The notes beneath the pieces are model-generated. The model was not told the origin of the DNA. It was given only the letters and a program-made list of their open reading frames with translations, and did no database searches. A program made the position numbers and the translations under genes. 64,000 bases of DNA from DASRAP01 sp035277145 (GTDB lineage: Bacteria; Gemmatimonadota; Gemmatimonadetes; Gemmatimonadales; Gemmatimonadaceae): positions 62,001 through 126,000 of the forward strand of contig DATELA010000072.1 in assembly GCA_035277145.1 (NCBI GenBank), read 5' to 3'. Positions 16,807 to 25,111 of the stretch are shown in pieces; the stretch's first letter is position 1, and the number at the start of each line of letters is the position of its first letter.

Positions 16807-17189
16807 CGGCTCCCCTTCTTGCGGGCTTGTTCGATGAGTTTGGACAGCCGTTTCACCTCTTCCGATGTAAGCGGACGGTCGGCGGCGCCGAGCATGGCCG
16901 CGACGGCGGATTCCATCGAGTTATTGAAGAAGGTGCTGAGCAGCTTCTTGGTCGCCGCTTTGGCGGTCTTGGCGTGGTCCGCCGTGGGGCGATAGACGTG
17001 GCGAGGGCCGTCCCACTCGTGCGTGCAGTAGCCCTTATCCTCGAGGATGCGGAGCATGCCGCGCACCGCCGAATAACTCGGCGGATCGGGGAGTTCCGCG
17101 AGCACGTCCGCCGCGGACGCGCGTCCGTGGCGGAAGAGGATTTCCATGATTTGCCGCTCGCGCCGTCCGAGCTCGTCGAGTTGCGCCAT
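16803..17189 (-). CDS. BlaI/MecI/CopY family repressor
   Basis: 128 residues: winged helix in RRERQIMEILFRHGRASAAD and PSYSAVRGMLRILEDKGYCTHE, then the C-terminal dimerisation helices around TKKLLSTFFNNSMESAVAAML, the region cut by the cognate protease. It represses its own operon until the M56 partner cleaves it. ATGA overlap with the M56 gene couples their translation. A perfect 9-bp-arm palindrome overlaps the promoter. No beta-lactamase gene is nearby, so this is a generic BlaI/M56 sensing pair. Confidence 0.94.
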   Translation of the reverse strand: MAQLDELGRRERQIMEILFRHGRASAADVLAELPDPPSYSAVRGMLRILEDKGYCTHEWDGPRHVYRPTADHAKTAKAATKKLLSTFFNNSMESAVAAMLGAADRPLTSEEVKRLSKLIEQARKKGSR

Positions 17190-17218
17190 GTGCCTGGTGT
17201 ATGCCAGTGTGGTAGCAG

Positions 17219-17255
17219 GGTGCTAGTACACTAGCACCATATCCTGCGGCGTCAA
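17219..17255 (-). promoter_or_regulatory. BlaI-type operator and promoter
   Basis: GGTGCTAGT-AC-ACTAGCACC (17219-17238) is a perfect inverted repeat. On the minus strand TTGACG (17250-17255) lies 16 bp before TAGTGT, which is inside the palindrome, so bound repressor would block the -10 region. Confidence 0.7.
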
Positions 17256-17275
17256 CCGGGGGTGGGGCGAGACGT

Positions 17276-17659
17276 CTACGCTGCTGCTGCCGGCATGGCG
17301 CCGGCATCGACGAGCCGCCGGTTCACCGGATCAACGACGACGTTCAGGCCTTCGAGCGTTCGCGCGCCCAGCAGGGCCAGGTCGCCCGGCTCGGCAAACA
17401 CAACCTCATCGATTGTTTGAGTACCTGCGGCATAGAGCCACGCGCCACCGGTCCACCGCTCGACGATGGTGCCGGTCGCCTGGCGGAATCGCAGTCGCTT
17501 TCGTCGCGAGATGCCGAGCGACTCGAGAATCGCAGACGGGACCCACGACAGTTCCGATCCCGTGTCGACGAGCAGGGACTGCACGCGCAGCCGTTCGCCT
17601 GGTTGCGCAGGGTTCTCGAGTTCGATGTCGGTGCGGAAGGTTCCCATTTCGTCGGACAC
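17276..17659 (-). CDS. Retropepsin-like aspartic protease (clan AA)
   Basis: 127 residues from a GTG at 17659. The start was chosen by comparison with the paralogue at 43695-44078: both have the identical GAGGTGTTAC leader, which contains the ribosome site, then (M)SD-E/D-MGTFRTD. The catalytic motif is LLVDTGSEL (D32-T-G); the family works as a homodimer contributing one Asp each. The second half has the flap and psi-loop pattern ending LLGARTLEGLNVVVDP. Likely a cytosolic protease with a narrow target. It stands alone here, whereas the paralogue follows a Uma2 gene. Confidence 0.82.
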   Translation of the reverse strand: MSDEMGTFRTDIELENPAQPGERLRVQSLLVDTGSELSWVPSAILESLGISRRKRLRFRQATGTIVERWTGGAWLYAAGTQTIDEVVFAEPGDLALLGARTLEGLNVVVDPVNRRLVDAGAMPAAAA

Positions 17660-17856
17660 GGTAACACCTCGACATACAGAGTGCGGCACCAAAACGACGC
17701 ACGCGTAAGCGATTCAACGCACGCCATTCGATCCGAGGCTACCCTCGGCGCTGGAGCGAAGTCAAGTTCGATTGCCGACCGAACGATGACGCCGCGCTGA
17801 CGGCCGCGCCTATCGTGGCGGCCCGCACCGATGTGTGGTATATAGCGGTCTAAATC

Positions 17857-18123
17857 ATGACTAAAGCGCGCAGCTCCCAAGACCGCGTGGTGAAAGTTCG
17901 AGCCAGGCTTTTCGCGAATGGCGACTCCCAGGCCGTCCGGTTACCCAAAGAGTTCTGCTTTCGCGGCGCCGAAGTCTTTGTGCATCGCGACGGTGACGCG
18001 GTAACCCTCGAGCCGGCGCCCGTCGCGACTTGGCCGGATGGTCATTGGACACGCATCGACAAGCTGCGCCGCGGGCTACGAATCACGATGCCGGCTCCGC
18101 TCGGCGGCGCCTTGCTGCGCTAA
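17857..18123 (+). CDS. Orphan VapB-like AbrB antitoxin
   Basis: 88 residues. After about 15 residues it reads VRARLFANGDSQAVRLPKEF, the VapB DNA-binding hairpin (SQAVRLPKE), followed by FRGAEVFVHRDGDAVTLEP. A C-terminal segment that would bind a PIN-domain toxin is short (WTRIDKLRRGLRITMPAP). No VapC follows: the next gene is convergent and overlaps the stop by 4 bp. GTG codons at 17887 or 17890 are alternative starts that would match VapB length better, as no ribosome site is visible before the ATG. Confidence 0.78.
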   Translation: MTKARSSQDRVVKVRARLFANGDSQAVRLPKEFCFRGAEVFVHRDGDAVTLEPAPVATWPDGHWTRIDKLRRGLRITMPAPLGGALLR

Positions 18124-18506
18124 TTCTTCGCCGCTTGCCGCTTTGCAGTGAACGTGCCTGCACCATATCCGCCGAGATCGAGCGTGCCTTTGAGCGTGCC
18201 GTCGGCTTCGACAGTGCCGGTGTACGTGACTTTGAACGTCGTTCCCTGCACATTCGCGTCGAACGCGAATGTGAGTTTGTTGTCTTTGACGCTGCCCTTG
18301 AGGTCGGCTTCGCCGAGCGCTTGCGACGAGTAGTGGCCCGTGAGCGTGTCGGCGGATTGCTTGAGCGTCACGGTTGGTGTGCCGGTGCCCGCGTCCGTGT
18401 TCACGGTGAACGTCCACGTGCCGGTGAGATCGGTTTTCTTGTCCTGCGCCGCCGCCAGCGCAGGAGCGGACATCATTAGTACGAGCGCAACAGTCGTGAG
18501 TCGCAT
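18120..18506 (-). CDS. Secreted beta-barrel protein of unknown function
   Basis: 128 residues from the ATG at 18506, which begins a signal peptide (MRLTTVALVLMMSAPALAAA). The mature part alternates TGTWTFTVNTD, TVTLKQSADTLTGHY, KVTYTGTVEADGTLKGTLDLGGYGAGTF, the repeated beta-hairpin style seen in many small secreted proteins of this phylum. No enzyme motif. It is divergent from the kinase gene, and the region between them holds a copy of the 38-bp repeat. Confidence 0.75.
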   Translation of the reverse strand: MRLTTVALVLMMSAPALAAAQDKKTDLTGTWTFTVNTDAGTGTPTVTLKQSADTLTGHYSSQALGEADLKGSVKDNKLTFAFDANVQGTTFKVTYTGTVEADGTLKGTLDLGGYGAGTFTAKRQAAKN

Positions 18507-18544
18507 GATGGTTTCCGGTTTCTGGTCGAACAGGCTCTGCACAT

Positions 18545-18574
18545 GCGTACGCTCGGCGAGGCGGCCGAGTCAAG
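18545..18574 (-). repeat. 38-bp dispersed element, copy 1 (truncated to 30 bp)
   Basis: On the minus strand it reads CTTGACTCGGCCGCCTCGCC and continues to GAGCGTACGC. It lies 39 bp before the ATG of the secreted protein at 18506. Other copies: 22167-22204 and 29198-29235. Confidence 0.85.
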
Positions 18575-18647
18575 GGGCATTGAGGGGTTGTGGCGGGCAC
18601 GCCCATTTGGCGCGATAATCCGGAGGCCTCCGACCGCGGGACGCTCC

Positions 18648-21605
18648 GTGGACCAGCACAACACGACACCCGAACACCCCGCACTGCTCGCCGGCAAATA
18701 CACGATCGAGCAGGAGATCGGACGCGGTGGCATGGCCACCGTGTATCGCGCAACGCGCACAGGCGACGCAGAACCGGTGGCTGTCAAAATCATGCGGCGC
18801 GAATTCGCGACCTCGGTCGAGGCGGCGCGGTTCTTGCGCGAAATCGAACTCGTACGCGGCATGCAGCATCCGCACATCGTACCGGTGCTCGACGCCGGAA
18901 CGCACGATGGACTTCCGTACTACGTCATGCCGCTGGTGCGCGGCGAAACACTGCGCGCCCGCATGACGCGCGAGCATCAAATGCCGCTCGATGACGCGTT
19001 GTCGATCACACGAGACGTCGCCGCGGCGCTGACGCACGCGCATGCACACCAGGTCGTGCATCGCGACATCAAACCCGAAAACATTCTTCTCGAGCATGAC
19101 CGTGCGCTCGTCACGGATTTCGGAATTGCACGCGCGATCACCGCCGAAGCACGCACCAAGCTCACCAGCACCGGTGTGTCGATCGGCACTATCGGGTACA
19201 TGAGTCCCGAACAAGCAACGGCCGATGCAAGCGTCGACGGACGTTCAGACATGTATTCGCTGGCGTCGGTGTTGTACGAAATGTTGAGCGGAGAGCTGCC
19301 GCACTCGGGTTCCACACCGTCAATGATTCTCGCGCGGCAACTAAGCGACGAAGTGCGCTCGCTGACACCCCTGCGGTCGAGCGTTACGCCCTCGATCGAC
19401 GCCGCCATCCGTCGCGCGCTCGCACACGCACCTGCCGACCGGTTCGCGACGATCGAAGCGTTCACCACCGCACTGTCGGGCCCTGCTCCGGCCGCGGCGC
19501 GTTCGCGCACATTATGGTCTCGACAACGCATCGCTGCCGTTGCACTCGGCGTCGCCGGCGTTGCGTGGATCGGCGCGACATTGCTCGGCGACGAACCAAC
19601 CATCGGTGATGGACGGCTCGGTATCGCGGTGTTTCCGCTGCGGCCGTTGCGCGCGCAGGATGCGCAATGGTCGGAATCGCTCTCCGACTTTTTGTCGACG
19701 GCCCTCGACGGCGTACCTGGTGTGCGCGTGCCTGATCCATGGTCGTTGTGGAGCGATCTGCGCACACAGCGAAGTGCACCCGCTACGACGCCGGACGACA
19801 TCACAGCGGAACGCCTCGCGAAGCGTGCCGGTGCGTCGCGATATGTCCTTGGCACGGTGCTCGAGTCACGCGGCAAGGTCGAAGTGAGTTTGCGCGTGTA
19901 CGCGGTAGGCGGAGGCGAACCGCTTGCTGCGATCACCGCCGCACACCACCCCGACTCCATCGCAACGCTCGTACAGGATCTCGGTTCGGCGGTGATCGCC
20001 AAACTGTGGGGCGACAAGCGCCCGCCGGGCATGCCGAATATCGAACGCAACTCGACGCGTTCGGCGGACGCACTCAAATCATATCTCGTCGCGCGCGATG
20101 CGCTGCGCCGCGGCATCATCGACTCGGCCGAGGCGGCGATCACGCGCGCGATTACGATCGACACGACGTTTGTGCTCGCGTTGCTCGACGCGACGGTGAT
20201 TTCGTCGTGGACACAGTTCCTGCGCGGACGGCCGATGACCGGCTTGAGCGAATTGTTGCAGCGCGCCGCTGCATCGGGCGACACGTTGAACGAGCGCACG
20301 CGACTGCGACTGCGCGCGCTGCAGGCGTCCGTCGAAACGGAAGGCACGCGCGCCGCGGAAGCGCTCGAGCAGGTGGTGCGCATCGACCCAACGGACGTGC
20401 AGGCGTGGAGTGAGCTCGCGTTCGTGCGCCTTGTGTACGGCTGGCAATTCGGCGTTGGCGTCGCATCGGCAGCGGAGGCAGCCGATCGCGCGCTCGCGCT
20501 CGATTCATCGCACGTACCGACCATAGCCACGCGGCTCGACATGGCGATCGCGGCGCTCGACTCGTCCACAACCGACCGGCTGATCGCGCGGTTGCGCGCG
20601 TCCGACAGCAACAGCGCCATTGCGCGGCGGTACGTGACCGCGAGTCATTTGCTCCGCGCGCCCGAGGCAGTGTTTCGCGCGACCATTGACACGCTCACGC
20701 CGCAGGACGACGTAGACTGGGCCACGATGGTGCGCACGTTGCGTGCGTATGCACCAGAGCGCCTCAATGCGCTCCTTGCGCGTTGGCGCGCAGTCGCTGG
20801 CCTTGGTCAACCGCGACGCAGCGCAGCCATCGTCGCGGCGTACGCCGCCGTCGATCAAGGTCGACTCGCGGAAACGGATTCGGCGATTCGCGCGGGCGCG
20901 CTGCGTGAACACAGCGGGCTCGATCAGTTCGTCAATCGCGCGATTGTCGCCAGTTCGATCGCGGGCGTTACGGACTCGGTTTCCGCGACGAACGCAGCGA
21001 TGCGTATGGCGCAGTTCATGCCGATCGGTACGGCGCTCAAGCGATTCAACACGGATGCGGTCTGGGAAACCGCGTGGACCCTCGCCGCGTGGAACGCAAT
21101 GTATGGTGACACCGTCGTGTCACGGCAGTGGCATGCGCTGATCGGAACGTTTCCCACTGACGGGACCCCGCGCGACTGGCGCGCCGCGTTGCGCGCCGAC
21201 ATCGAAGCGCGACTGGCCGCACGTCGCGGCGATCGCGGAGGAGCGCTGCGCCTCGAGACGCAAGCATACACGCTGTGGGCTGTGCACACGAACTATCAGA
21301 ATTCGTTGAGCCCCGAGGCGGCAATGCGGTTCACGCTCGCGGAACTCCTCGCCGTTGCGGGACAGACCGACAGCGCAGCGGTGTTGTTTGGTTCGCTGAT
21401 TCCACCGGGAACGTATGTCGGACCATACACCGTGCGCTCGTATTACGAACTTGGGCGTATCGCGGAATCGAAATCGCGGCGCGCCGAAGCGAGCCGGTAC
21501 TATGAAATGGCCGCGCGGTCGTGGGTGAACGCGGGCGGCGAAGTACGCACGTGGCTTAACCGTGCGCGCGAAGGGTTTGCGCGGACATCGGCGACGGCGC
21601 GCTGA
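18648..21605 (+). CDS. Membrane Ser/Thr protein kinase with periplasmic TPR-like region
   Basis: 985 residues from the GTG at 18648 (behind GGGA). An ATG at 18543 gives 35 more residues, but these are encoded by the 38-bp repeat and look non-coding. Kinase domain (about 18-280): glycine loop IGRGGMATVYRA, VAVKIM lysine, HRDIKPEN with catalytic D140, DFG and the GTIGYMSPEQ segment. One membrane helix near 290-312. The outer part has a region like adenylate-cyclase-associated FlgO domains (VFPLRPL...FLSTALD) then helical tetratricopeptide-like repeats. This eukaryote-like kinase layout is abundant in Gemmatimonadota and Acidobacteriota. Its targets are unknown. Confidence 0.9.
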   Translation: MDQHNTTPEHPALLAGKYTIEQEIGRGGMATVYRATRTGDAEPVAVKIMRREFATSVEAARFLREIELVRGMQHPHIVPVLDAGTHDGLPYYVMPLVRGETLRARMTREHQMPLDDALSITRDVAAALTHAHAHQVVHRDIKPENILLEHDRALVTDFGIARAITAEARTKLTSTGVSIGTIGYMSPEQATADASVDGRSDMYSLASVLYEMLSGELPHSGSTPSMILARQLSDEVRSLTPLRSSVTPSIDAAIRRALAHAPADRFATIEAFTTALSGPAPAAARSRTLWSRQRIAAVALGVAGVAWIGATLLGDEPTIGDGRLGIAVFPLRPLRAQDAQWSESLSDFLSTALDGVPGVRVPDPWSLWSDLRTQRSAPATTPDDITAERLAKRAGASRYVLGTVLESRGKVEVSLRVYAVGGGEPLAAITAAHHPDSIATLVQDLGSAVIAKLWGDKRPPGMPNIERNSTRSADALKSYLVARDALRRGIIDSAEAAITRAITIDTTFVLALLDATVISSWTQFLRGRPMTGLSELLQRAAASGDTLNERTRLRLRALQASVETEGTRAAEALEQVVRIDPTDVQAWSELAFVRLVYGWQFGVGVASAAEAADRALALDSSHVPTIATRLDMAIAALDSSTTDRLIARLRASDSNSAIARRYVTASHLLRAPEAVFRATIDTLTPQDDVDWATMVRTLRAYAPERLNALLARWRAVAGLGQPRRSAAIVAAYAAVDQGRLAETDSAIRAGALREHSGLDQFVNRAIVASSIAGVTDSVSATNAAMRMAQFMPIGTALKRFNTDAVWETAWTLAAWNAMYGDTVVSRQWHALIGTFPTDGTPRDWRAALRADIEARLAARRGDRGGALRLETQAYTLWAVHTNYQNSLSPEAAMRFTLAELLAVAGQTDSAAVLFGSLIPPGTYVGPYTVRSYYELGRIAESKSRRAEASRYYEMAARSWVNAGGEVRTWLNRAREGFARTSATAR

Positions 21606-21617
21606 GAGCGGCGGTTT

Positions 21618-22144
21618 CTAGTCGAACAGACCATGCACATCGATCATGAGCGATGTTGAAGCACCAGCCGGGTGCCACTCGAGTGTGTTCTCACGAACCG
21701 CGTCCTCGTGGCCTGGTCTCACGACCGTAACGCATCGCGTTTCCGGATCTACGATCCAGTACTCGGCAATCGTCAGCTCCAAGTAGAGATCGCGCTTTTC
21801 AACGTGGTCGCGCCGCCGTGTTGTTGGAGACACGATCTCGACAACGAGAATCGGCAACGGTGCCCTATTCCACGGTGTGCTGCGCGGAGCCGGTGATCGC
21901 ACCATCAAGTCTGGTTCAACCTGCGTATCCGCAAGCTGTACCACGGCTCGCGGATGATACACGAGACCGAGACGATTCTCCGCTACGTACGGACCAAGCG
22001 CGCGGATAAAAGCGCCGCAAGCGTCTCGTGATCCTGATTCGGCGCAGGTGTCACGAGCAGTTCTCCGTGCACCAGTTCGTACTTGTTGCCGTCCTCAGGC
22101 AACAGGTCGAGTTCCTCGAGCGTCCACGGTTTCGTTGCGGCCAT
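21618..22144 (-). pseudogene. Uma2-family nuclease gene with a frameshift
   Basis: The ATG at 22144 gives MAATKPWTLEELDLLPEDGN and runs nearly identically to the Uma2 protein at 28543-29079 for 45 residues, then reaches a TAG at 21985-21987. A shifted frame resumes as ALGPYVAENRLGLVYHPRA and continues with VEPDLMVR, ILVVEIVSPTTRR and AEYWIVDPE, the Uma2 core, to 21618. The shift lies between about 22003 and 22022, near GCGCTTTTATCC. Uma2 proteins are PD-(D/E)XK-fold putative nucleases of unknown role. Either a decayed gene or a read error; slippage at the T run is possible but unsupported. Confidence 0.75.
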
Positions 22145-22166
22145 GTGCGCGTGTTCCTTTTTCGCT

Positions 22167-22204
22167 ATGGCCGAGCGTACGCTCGGCGAGGCGGCCGAGT
22201 CAAG
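22167..22204 (-). repeat. 38-bp dispersed element, copy 2 (complete)
   Basis: It lies 22 bp upstream of the Uma2 ATG at 22144. It contains the 18-bp palindrome GCCGAGCGTACGCTCGGC and, on the minus strand, a TTGACT box at its outer end. Confidence 0.9.
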
Positions 22205-22222
22205 TGGTGCGATGGAGCGCGC

Positions 22223-22615
22223 CTACTTCCGCGTTATCTCGATCACTCCGCGCGGATGACCCATCCCGAATCGGGCAGACGCCTGGCCGGCGTTCCAGTA
22301 CCGAACTTCGCTCACATCGATGACGCGTAGTTGCCGCAGGTACTCTGCCCTGCCGAGAAACGATCCGTTCATGAACACGCTCACCGAACTCGGCGTTGGG
22401 TCAGACACCGACGTCGGGCCTCTGCTCGACAACCACTCGGGACGGAGTTTCGCAATCGCGTCGTAGAGCTCCGTTGAGTTTGTCGCCTGCAACTGCGCTC
22501 CTGAGAGCGTACTACCGCCGTTGGAACGCGTACCACCCACGGCGGCCGCGCCCGCGCAGCCCAGCGCGAAACAGATCGCGAACAAGCCAATGCTCGGCGC
22601 GCGCATGCGTGGCAT
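22223..22615 (-). CDS. Small lipoprotein with TonB-plug-like C-terminal motif
   Basis: 130 residues with a signal ending CFALGC (lipobox). The mature part has LYDAIAKLRPEWLSSRGPTS, then VSVFMNGSFLG and SEVRYWNAGQASARFGMGHP, ending GVIEITRK. Gemmatimonadota and Longimicrobia carry many short proteins of this pattern, which resembles the plug domain of TonB-dependent receptors. Function unknown. The ATG follows the stop of the upstream lipoprotein gene with no gap, so it is the last gene of the SusC/SusD operon. Confidence 0.72.
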   Translation of the reverse strand: MPRMRAPSIGLFAICFALGCAGAAAVGGTRSNGGSTLSGAQLQATNSTELYDAIAKLRPEWLSSRGPTSVSDPTPSSVSVFMNGSFLGRAEYLRQLRVIDVSEVRYWNAGQASARFGMGHPRGVIEITRK

Positions 22616-23125
22616 TCACCGAATGGGGAATCGAAGCGATGCCGAGAACCGGACTCGCTGCGCCGGCGGCGGCGGCGGAGGCTCTTCATTAGATGTGTTC
22701 GGATCCGCCCATTGCACAACGCTCTTTACGACCAGCGCCAGTACAGCCGCCGTACCCACGCTCGCCGCGACGGTCCGCACACGCGAGAGTTTGCGACGAT
22801 GGACTTGCACCACTTCCGCGCGACCAAGAAAGAGCGTTTGCCATCCACTGTCCATCAGCGCGCCACGGTACGTTCGCGTGACGGGCACTGACACCGACAC
22901 CGAATCGTGCAGCTCGCGCGCGACGCGCCCGTCGAGATTGGTCGTGTACGTTCCGAGATCTTTGCTCAGCCGCGCGGCAGCGGACTCCGTCACCACCACG
23001 CGAACGTCAGCGCGCGGATTAACCGCGCCAACCTGCACGGGCACGTACTTGTAACAACCAGTTGCTGCGAGCCCAACGACGAGCACAGCAACACAGCGCG
23101 TCACGAACGCTCGAGGTCGCCGCAT
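22616..23125 (-). CDS. Lipoprotein with C-terminal membrane segment
   Basis: 169 residues from the ATG at 23125, chosen for its signal MRRPRAFVTRCVAVLVVGLAATGCYKYVP with lipobox LAATGC; it overlaps the previous gene by 25 bp. A beta domain (VRVVVTESAAARLSKDLG, VPVTRTYRGALMDS) resembles small proteins found in SusC/SusD operons. A hydrophobic helix (VAASVGTAAVLALVVKSVVQ) and a poly-proline linker (EEPPPPPP) follow near the end. Function unknown. Confidence 0.7.
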   Translation of the reverse strand: MRRPRAFVTRCVAVLVVGLAATGCYKYVPVQVGAVNPRADVRVVVTESAAARLSKDLGTYTTNLDGRVARELHDSVSVSVPVTRTYRGALMDSGWQTLFLGRAEVVQVHRRKLSRVRTVAASVGTAAVLALVVKSVVQWADPNTSNEEPPPPPPAQRVRFSASLRFPIR

Positions 23126-23613
23126 GCAATTGGAGACAACCCGTTCCAGTTCGTCGCCGACTGCGACGGCCGCACGCGCACGCTGTATGCGCCAAGCGAG
23201 TCGAGCGAGCCCGCAATCGAACGCGTGATCGTCGCCGCGCCCGTTGCATCCGCAACTATGTCTGGATACGACGGAACCGTTGCGAACAAGAACAATCCAT
23301 TGCCGGCCGTGCTGTTCGTTGCGGCGACGTTCACTGAGCAATCGCCGCCACGATACATGCGCCACTGATACACGGCGTTCGGCGTCGCGCCGGTCACAGT
23401 CACGACCGCTTGCATGCGCGAGCCGAAGTATTCCGTGACGGTCACCGAAGCCTGCAACGTCGCGGTACCGACCGGCGTTACGGCCGCGCTCCACGTTTCG
23501 CGAACTTCAAAATCCCCGGCGCCGTCGCGCACTTCCGCAGGGCCGGCGTTGTCACATGCCGCGAACGTCGCGGCGAGCGAGAGACACACTGAGACTCTGC
23601 AAATGTTTGTCAT
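23101..23613 (-). CDS. Lipoprotein of the SusC/SusD operon
   Basis: 170 residues from the ATG at 23613, which overlaps the susD stop (ATGA). Lipobox LAATFAACDN. The mature protein is beta-rich (ATLQASVTVTEYFGSRMQAV, NAVYQWRMYRGGDCSVN) with two further cysteines that may pair. It resembles a small immunoglobulin-like domain. In SusC/SusD operons this position usually holds a surface-exposed substrate-binding lipoprotein, which is a contextual guess here. Confidence 0.7.
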   Translation of the reverse strand: MTNICRVSVCLSLAATFAACDNAGPAEVRDGAGDFEVRETWSAAVTPVGTATLQASVTVTEYFGSRMQAVVTVTGATPNAVYQWRMYRGGDCSVNVAATNSTAGNGLFLFATVPSYPDIVADATGAATITRSIAGSLDSLGAYSVRVRPSQSATNWNGLSPIACGDLERS

Positions 23614-25079
23614 CGGGTGGCCCACCATACTTTCACGAGCATGCCTTCGAGCCCGGTCGGAATTCCTGTCGCCAGCACCTGATTGATGTTGGTGCTCAGT
23701 TCAGAGCCGGGTGTTCGAATGCGCTGCGGAATGCCGCTGAGCACCGCCTGTTCGACGGGCGCGGGAACGACCGGATATCCGGTCCGGCGCCAATCATTCC
23801 ACGGTTCGACTTTCAGGAAATTCGCGACGTACTTCTGCTCGATGATTTCTTCGAGCGGGTCGGTGAGCGTACTCAGCGCAGGGCGCGCCGCGAGATAGGC
23901 ATCGATCGCCGCGGTTGCAACGCCGAGTTTTTGCATGTTTGCACGAATGCCATCGCGATACGGCGCGTCCGCTGCCGCGGCACCACTGACAATGAGCCGC
24001 GCTTCTGCTTCCGTGAACTTCTGGTCTGCAAAGCTCACGAGATTCAGCGGCGCAGTCTCGTTCGAGAAGAATGGCCCGATCCATGACACGGTTGAATCGG
24101 CGAGTTGGTCGCTGCCGTTGCGATGGCCGACGTACGTGGGTGTGAGCGATGGATATCGCGTCGTACCACGAATGGAGTCGTATACGATTGGCGTGAACAT
24201 GATTGGCAATCGCGGATCAGCCCCGCCCTTCAACAACTCGACCATGAATTCGGATGCAACGAGCAGATTGCGCTGATCCTGGAACGTCCAGTTCGGATTA
24301 CGTGCATTCGCGCCACCCGGATAAATGAAATCCGCGTCGTCGCTGTTGCTGGCCAATCCCGACGCGATTGCGCTGAGCGCCGCGTTCGCTCGCGCGTTCT
24401 GGTCTTCACCTTGTGCATACGCCAAGCGGATGTTCATGCGCGCTTGCAGGAAGTGCGCGACTTTGATCCACCGCGTCATGTCGCCGGCAAACAAAAGATC
24501 GTTCGACGTCGGCCTGCGTCCTGTTGGACTGCTCAGGTCAGCGATGGCCTCGTCGAGCAGCGTGCTGATGTGCGTGTATACGGCCTTTTGTTCGTCGTAT
24601 CGCGGTTCGCGGATCGCGGGATTGCCCGCGTCGTCACACGGTACTGGTCCCCAGAGATCGGTGATGACCTGGAACGTCCACGCATTGAACAGCTTCGCGA
24701 GACCGCGGTAATAAATGTCCGCCGGGTCCGACGCGTCCTGTATCATGCGTCGCGATTCGTTGCCCGGTCGCGTGTAGTAGTAATCCCACGCCGTGCTCGC
24801 GTCGGTTTCGGCGAGTTCATAGCGATGCACTTCCGCATAGCTGCGCGTGGCGCGGTTGTACGAGAACTGCTGCAACCACTCTGCGCCCCACAACGAGTTC
24901 TCGCCGTAATACGTGGAGTGCGCAAACATCGCAATCAGCGCGGGAAGCCTGATCTCCACTGGCGCCTGCTCGGGCGCGTTTGGGTTGTCATTCACGTCGA
25001 GCAAGCTGTCGCACGCGAACACAGACGCCGCCAACGCTACCGTGACTCCCGCGCGCGTTGCGGCTCGAATGGTTTTCAT
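23610..25079 (-). CDS. SusD/RagB-family outer-membrane lipoprotein
   Basis: 489 residues, normal length. Lipobox VFACDSLLDVNDNPNAP, the classic SusD N-terminus. The SusD fold is shown by YYRGLAKLFNAWTFQVITDLWGPVP, then FAGDMTRWIKVAHFLQARMN and the C-terminal LEEIIEQKYVANFLKVEPWNDWRRTGYP. It binds the substrate at the cell surface and acts as lid for the SusC channel. It lies 32 bp after the SusC gene and is coupled to the lipoprotein gene that follows. The substrate may be peptide or glycan; no glycan enzyme is encoded in this operon. Confidence 0.95.
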   Translation of the reverse strand: MKTIRAATRAGVTVALAASVFACDSLLDVNDNPNAPEQAPVEIRLPALIAMFAHSTYYGENSLWGAEWLQQFSYNRATRSYAEVHRYELAETDASTAWDYYYTRPGNESRRMIQDASDPADIYYRGLAKLFNAWTFQVITDLWGPVPCDDAGNPAIREPRYDEQKAVYTHISTLLDEAIADLSSPTGRRPTSNDLLFAGDMTRWIKVAHFLQARMNIRLAYAQGEDQNARANAALSAIASGLASNSDDADFIYPGGANARNPNWTFQDQRNLLVASEFMVELLKGGADPRLPIMFTPIVYDSIRGTTRYPSLTPTYVGHRNGSDQLADSTVSWIGPFFSNETAPLNLVSFADQKFTEAEARLIVSGAAAADAPYRDGIRANMQKLGVATAAIDAYLAARPALSTLTDPLEEIIEQKYVANFLKVEPWNDWRRTGYPVVPAPVEQAVLSGIPQRIRTPGSELSTNINQVLATGIPTGLEGMLVKVWWATR

Positions 25080-25111
25080 TCGCGATCTCCTCGAAGGCGC
25101 TCGTTGCGCGG

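Noticed and set aside
18543..18647. N-terminal extension of the kinase to the ATG at 18543
   Set aside because: Those codons are inside and just after the 38-bp repeat element and have no protein-like pattern. GTG at 18648 has a better ribosome site.
18977..20620. A 547-codon open frame opposite the Ser/Thr kinase gene
   Set aside because: Composition is Ser/Arg/Ala shuffle and no motif is seen. The kinase on the other strand has all catalytic motifs.
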